Shown: piece by piece, positions 60,792-64,000 of the stretch | Position numbering within the stretch: position 1 is the first letter of the stretch | Layout: each line of letters opens with the position of its first letter | Source: Amycolatopsis eburnea | GTDB taxonomy: Bacteria; Actinomycetota; Actinomycetes; Mycobacteriales; Pseudonocardiaceae | Assembly (NCBI RefSeq): GCF_003937945.1 | Contig: NZ_RSEC01000060.1 | Span: 744,001 to 808,000 of the forward strand | Length of the DNA stretch: 64,000 nt | Reading direction: 5' to 3' | Notes under the pieces: model-generated | What the model saw: only the letters and a program-made list of their open reading frames with translations | What the model was told of the DNA's origin: nothing | Databases searched by the model: none | Made by a program: the position numbers and the translations under genes

Positions 60792-62338
60792 CAGCTGGCC
60801 TCCTTGATGAGGTCGGCGGCCTTCTCGCCGATCATGATGGCGGACGCGTTCGGGTTGCCCCGGCCGACGACCGGCATCACCGAGCAGTCGGCGACCCGCA
60901 GGCCGTCGACGCCCTGGACGCGCAGCTCGGCGTCGACGACCTCGCCGATCGCGCAGGTGCCCGCGGGGTGGAAGATCGAGTGGGTGTACCGGCGCAGGTA
61001 CGCCTTGAGGTCGTCGTCCGATTCGGACGCCGGGAACTGGTAGAACGACTCGTGGAACGGCCGCAGGGCCTCCTGCTTGGCGATCTCCAGCGAGACCCGC
61101 AGCGCGCGCACGCCCGTCTCCAGGTCGGCTTCCTCGGCGAAGAAGTTGTTGAGGATGCGCGGTTTCGCCGTCGGGTTGGTCGACTGCAGGGTGATGTTGC
61201 CGCGGCTCTCCGGCGTGATGAGCACCGGGCCGAGCGAAATCGCGTGCTCGTACGGGAACGCGAGCCCGCTCTCCACGAACATCACCGGCGCCGCGAAGAT
61301 CGCCGCGTCCGGGGCGGGCAGGTCCGGCAGGGTGCGGAAGTAGCCGCCGGCCTCCGGGCCGTTGCCGGTCAGCGGGCCGCGCTGCTCCTCCATGAACAAC
61401 CGGAAGTTCTCCGGGGTGGCCGCCGCGGTCATGCTGATCGGCTGCGAGTGCACCGAAACCAGCGGCACCAGCGCGTGGTCGGAGAGGTTCTGCCCGACCT
61501 GCGGGCTGTCGGCGACGACCGGGATCCCGAACGCCGAGAGCAGGCACGACGGGCCGATGCCGGACAGCTGCAGCAGCTGCGGCGAGTTGTACGCCCCGGC
61601 CGAGAGGATGACCTCGCGCTCGGCGCGGATGTCGATGGGGGCGTCGTCGCCCTGCTGCCCGGTGACGCCGACCGCGCGCCCGTTCTCGATGATCACCTTG
61701 TGCGCGCGGAACTCCGTCAGCACGGTGAGGTTCGGCCGGCCGAGCGCCGGGCGCAGGAACGCGGCCGCGGTGCTCCACCGCTTGCCGTCGCGCTGGGTCA
61801 GCTGGAACTCGCCGAAGCCGTCCAGCTCGGCGCCGTTGAAGTCGTCGGTGGCCTTGTAGCCGGCCTGCACGGCGGCTTCGACGAGCGCCACCGAGCTCGG
61901 GTTGTGCGAGCGGTTGTCCGAAACGGACAGCGGGCCGCCTTCGCCGTGGTACTCCGACGCGCCGCGCTCGTTGTCCTCGGACTTCTTGAAGTACGGCAGC
62001 ACCTCGTCGAAGGACCAGCCCGGCTGGTTCCAGCCGTCGTAGTCGATCTTCGTGCCGCGGACGTACAGCATCGCGTTGGTGGAGCTGGTGCCGCCCAGCA
62101 CCTTGCCGCGCGGGAGGTACAGCCGTCGGCCGCCGAGGTGCGGCTCCTCCGCCGTGTCGTAGTCCCAGTCGTAGCGGGTGCGGAACAGCTGGCTGAACGC
62201 CGCCGGGATGTGGATCTCCTCGGCGTCGTCCGGCGGTCCCGCCTCCAGCAGGGCCACCTTGACGTCGGGATCCTCCGACAGCCGGGCCGCCAGCACGCAC
62301 CCCGTCGAACCCGCGCCGACGATCACGTAGTCGTACAT
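60791..62338 (-). CDS. GMC-family FAD oxidoreductase, paralogue 2
   Basis: This 515-residue paralogue of the neighbouring enzyme has YVIVGAGSTGCVLAARLSED, PRGKVLGGTSSTNAML, GAYNSPQLLQLSGIGP and SIFHPAGTCAIGEVV at the C-terminus, the canonical form of the active-site segment. The two proteins are alike across their whole length, pointing to a tandem duplication followed by divergence. The GTC here against GAC in paralogue 1 hints at different specificity. It is preceded by the class III aminotransferase gene with a 94-base gap. Confidence 0.93.
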   Translation of the reverse strand: MYDYVIVGAGSTGCVLAARLSEDPDVKVALLEAGPPDDAEEIHIPAAFSQLFRTRYDWDYDTAEEPHLGGRRLYLPRGKVLGGTSSTNAMLYVRGTKIDYDGWNQPGWSFDEVLPYFKKSEDNERGASEYHGEGGPLSVSDNRSHNPSSVALVEAAVQAGYKATDDFNGAELDGFGEFQLTQRDGKRWSTAAAFLRPALGRPNLTVLTEFRAHKVIIENGRAVGVTGQQGDDAPIDIRAEREVILSAGAYNSPQLLQLSGIGPSCLLSAFGIPVVADSPQVGQNLSDHALVPLVSVHSQPISMTAAATPENFRLFMEEQRGPLTGNGPEAGGYFRTLPDLPAPDAAIFAAPVMFVESGLAFPYEHAISLGPVLITPESRGNITLQSTNPTAKPRILNNFFAEEADLETGVRALRVSLEIAKQEALRPFHESFYQFPASESDDDLKAYLRRYTHSIFHPAGTCAIGEVVDAELRVQGVDGLRVADCSVMPVVGRGNPNASAIMIGEKAADLIKEAS

Positions 62339-62432
62339 CTGCTCTCCAAGCTCCAGAAGGTCAATCGGGGTCGAGCTCGCTGCCGGAGCTCGGCGAGCGG
62401 GACGGCGGGCTCGCACCCGCCGTCCCACGGGG

Positions 62433-63869
62433 TCAGCGCGGTGCGAGCGTGCCGTCCGGGCGCAGCCGGGAAACGACTTCGACGACCGCCGCGGCCGCCC
62501 GGCGCGCCTCGGCCTCGGTGAACACCAGCGGCGGCGCGAGCACGAAGTTGTGCCCGTACGGCCGGGCGATCACGCCGTGGACCTTGCGCGTCTCGAACGC
62601 GACCGCCTCGACCTGCGACCAGTCGAGCGGAGCCGTCGTCTCCTTGTCGGCGACCAGTTCGAGGGCGGCGAGGGTGCCCTCGATCCGGACGTCCCCGACG
62701 TTGGGCAGCTCGCGGGCCGGGGCCAGCGCCTCCTCGAACCAGCCCTGGATGCGCCGCGCGTTGTCCAGCAGGCCTTCGCGCTCGATGATGTCGAGCGTGG
62801 CCAGGCCGAGGGCGCAGGCGACCGGGTGCCCCTGGAACGTGTAGCCGTGGAAGAAGCCGCCGTCGCCGATGAGGGTGTCGGCGATGTCGTCGGTCATCAG
62901 GGTGGCGCCCAGCGGCGCGTAGCCACCCGCGATGCCCTTGGCGGCGGTGATGATGTCCGCCTCCATGCCCTGGTTCGCCGACTCGAACCACGAGCCGATC
63001 CGGCCGAACGCCGTGACGACCTCGTCCGCGATGAGCAGGATCCCGTTCTTGCGCAGGACTTCCCGCACGCGCTTCCAGTAGCCCGGCGGCGGGGCGAGGA
63101 CGCCGCCACCGGCCATGATGGGCTCGCCGATCATGGCGGCGATGTTCTCCGCGCCGATCCGCTCGATGGTGTCTTCGAGCTCCTGGACCAGGAAGTCGGT
63201 CGGGTCGACGTCGCCGTAGAGCTGCTTCGCCCGGTACGGGTAGGGCGGGGAGAGCTTCTCGACGTGCGGCAGGTTCGGGCCGACGCCGGCCTGCATGGGC
63301 GGGAAGCCGGTCGCGGTGCCGCTGCCGTAGGTCGCGCCGTGGAACGAGTAGTGCCGGGCGAGGATCCACGTCCGGTCCGGCGCGCCCTTGCGGGTGTGGT
63401 AGAGCCGGGCGGCCTTGATCGCGGTCTCCACGGCTTCCGAACCACCGCTGGAGAAGGCGACCCGGTTGATGCCGGCCGGGGCGAGCTGCGCGAGCCGCTC
63501 GGCGAGCCGGATCGCCTTCTCGTTGGTGAACTCGAGGAGGCTCGTGAAGAACTCGATCTCCTTGATCTGCTTCGCGGCGACCTCGGCGAGGTCGGCGCGG
63601 CCGTGACCGAGCGGCGAGTGCCAGACCCCGCCGCCGGCGGCGTCGAGGAGTTCGTTGCCGCGCGCGTCCCAGACCGTGCTCCCCTGCCCCTTGACGATGA
63701 CCAGCCGGTCGGTGATGTCACCGCGGTGCATCGAGCGGACCAGGTGCTTGCGGTCGAGGTCTTCCAGTTCCGACGCCGGGGCGGACAACGGCGGGATCCC
63801 AGGTGTGGTCACGGCTTTCAGTCCAATCATGAGAGGAGACGACGTAATTCGCCCCAGGAACGTTGGCAC
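62433..63869 (-). CDS. Class III (omega) aminotransferase
   Basis: This PLP fold-type I enzyme of about 478 residues has AAGGGVWHSPLGHG, VAFSSGGSEAVETAIKAARL for phosphate binding, HYSFHGATYGSG, LIADEVVTAFGRIGSWF with the PLP-contacting Asp, and the Lys in ADIITAAKGIAGGYAP. It transfers the terminal amino group of an omega-amino acid or amine to a keto acid. Together with alcohol oxidases it could form or use an amine through an aldehyde. The GTG at 63869 has GGAAAG at good spacing; the ATG at 63830 is an alternative but lacks a ribosome site. Confidence 0.92.
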   Translation of the reverse strand: MPTFLGRITSSPLMIGLKAVTTPGIPPLSAPASELEDLDRKHLVRSMHRGDITDRLVIVKGQGSTVWDARGNELLDAAGGGVWHSPLGHGRADLAEVAAKQIKEIEFFTSLLEFTNEKAIRLAERLAQLAPAGINRVAFSSGGSEAVETAIKAARLYHTRKGAPDRTWILARHYSFHGATYGSGTATGFPPMQAGVGPNLPHVEKLSPPYPYRAKQLYGDVDPTDFLVQELEDTIERIGAENIAAMIGEPIMAGGGVLAPPPGYWKRVREVLRKNGILLIADEVVTAFGRIGSWFESANQGMEADIITAAKGIAGGYAPLGATLMTDDIADTLIGDGGFFHGYTFQGHPVACALGLATLDIIEREGLLDNARRIQGWFEEALAPARELPNVGDVRIEGTLAALELVADKETTAPLDWSQVEAVAFETRKVHGVIARPYGHNFVLAPPLVFTEAEARRAAAAVVEVVSRLRPDGTLAPR

Positions 63870-63941
63870 ACAACACTTTCCGAAACCGAGTTCACCGTAC
63901 CCGGCGGTCGGTCGAGGACTTCTCCGCCGGTGCGGGGCGTC

Positions 63942-64000
63942 TCAGATGTACTGCGTGTTGGGTTCCAGGCCGAGCAGGACCCGGCCGTAGAGCTCGTTGT
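63942..64000 (-). CDS. Unidentified protein, C-terminal end (partial)
   Basis: The window ends within a minus-strand frame whose last residues are NELYGRVLLGLEPNTQYI before a TGA at 63942-63944. I cannot assign a family from 18 residues. It lies 72 bases upstream of the aminotransferase gene on the same strand and could belong to the same operon. Confidence 0.5.
   Translation of the reverse strand, partial: NELYGRVLLGLEPNTQYI

Noticed and set aside
57366..61043. 1225-codon plus-strand frame across the permease and GMC genes
   Set aside because: It crosses three well-defined minus-strand genes, a palindrome and a terminator, and its translation has no recognisable domain.

Overview
The window is very GC-rich, densely coding DNA from an actinomycete. 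A Pseudonocardiaceae genus such as Amycolatopsis is my best guess. That guess rests on mycothiol- and F420-linked gene families, GTG starts, translationally coupled operons and two families of intergenic palindromes. No rRNA, CRISPR array, insertion sequence, phage, PKS or NRPS gene is visible.

Region 1 (1-16.4 kb) looks like conserved chromosome. The tail of a group II truncated haemoglobin (GlbO), a GH13 alpha-glucosidase, two small proteins, a thioesterase, the very large NAD-dependent glutamate dehydrogenase and the ABC-F protein EttA follow the order I remember for Mycobacterium tuberculosis Rv2470-Rv2477c. Inserted or adjacent are a frameshifted RibD-like gene, a TPR-like protein with 17-residue repeats, a CopD/CtaG membrane protein and a histidine phosphatase.

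Region 2 (16.4-22 kb) holds an orphan sensor kinase and then a compact candidate RiPP operon. It consists of an MFS transporter, a 48-residue precursor containing three near-identical decapeptides with the core NTCVAA, and a stand-alone YcaO enzyme, all overlapping by a few bases. Upstream is a leader with two tandem copies of a structured RNA-like motif that I cannot assign to a known class.

Region 3 (22-31.7 kb) is mixed accessory DNA: a secreted I36-type inhibitor, tRNA-Arg(TCT), a DinB/mycothiol-isomerase-like protein, a VOC protein, a RibD-like reductase, a second GH13 enzyme with a LacI-type operator, an atypical SDR, a hexapeptide acetyltransferase, a Tat-exported berberine-bridge-type oxidase and an F420-type (LLM) oxidoreductase.

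Region 4 (31.9-46 kb) is the most intriguing biosynthetic block. Nine tightly coupled plus-strand genes encode a divergent sugar-phosphate cyclase, HAD phosphatase, RmlD-like reductase, BadF-type kinase, TIM-barrel isomerase, TreT-like GT4 glycosyltransferase, SDR, a paralogue of mycothiol S-conjugate amidase (Mca), and a cysteine-free relative of the mycothiol-dependent DsbA-like protein Rv2466c. Converging on it are a coupled PatB/MalY-type C-S lyase and amidohydrolase, then a Nudix protein, a second bicovalent flavin oxidase and an MFS transporter. My working model is a cyclitol glycoside pathway that uses mycothiol as a sulfur donor, or that builds a mycothiol-like molecule.

Region 5 (46-57.4 kb) carries deoxysugar and tailoring genes: a C-terminally truncated ECF sigma factor, RmlB, two sugar C-methyltransferases (one apparently frameshifted at its start), an acyltransferase, a P450, a DHA2 exporter and two glycosyltransferases. 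Region 6 (57.4-64 kb) looks catabolic: an APC permease, two tandem GMC oxidoreductases, a class III aminotransferase and the tail of an unidentified gene.
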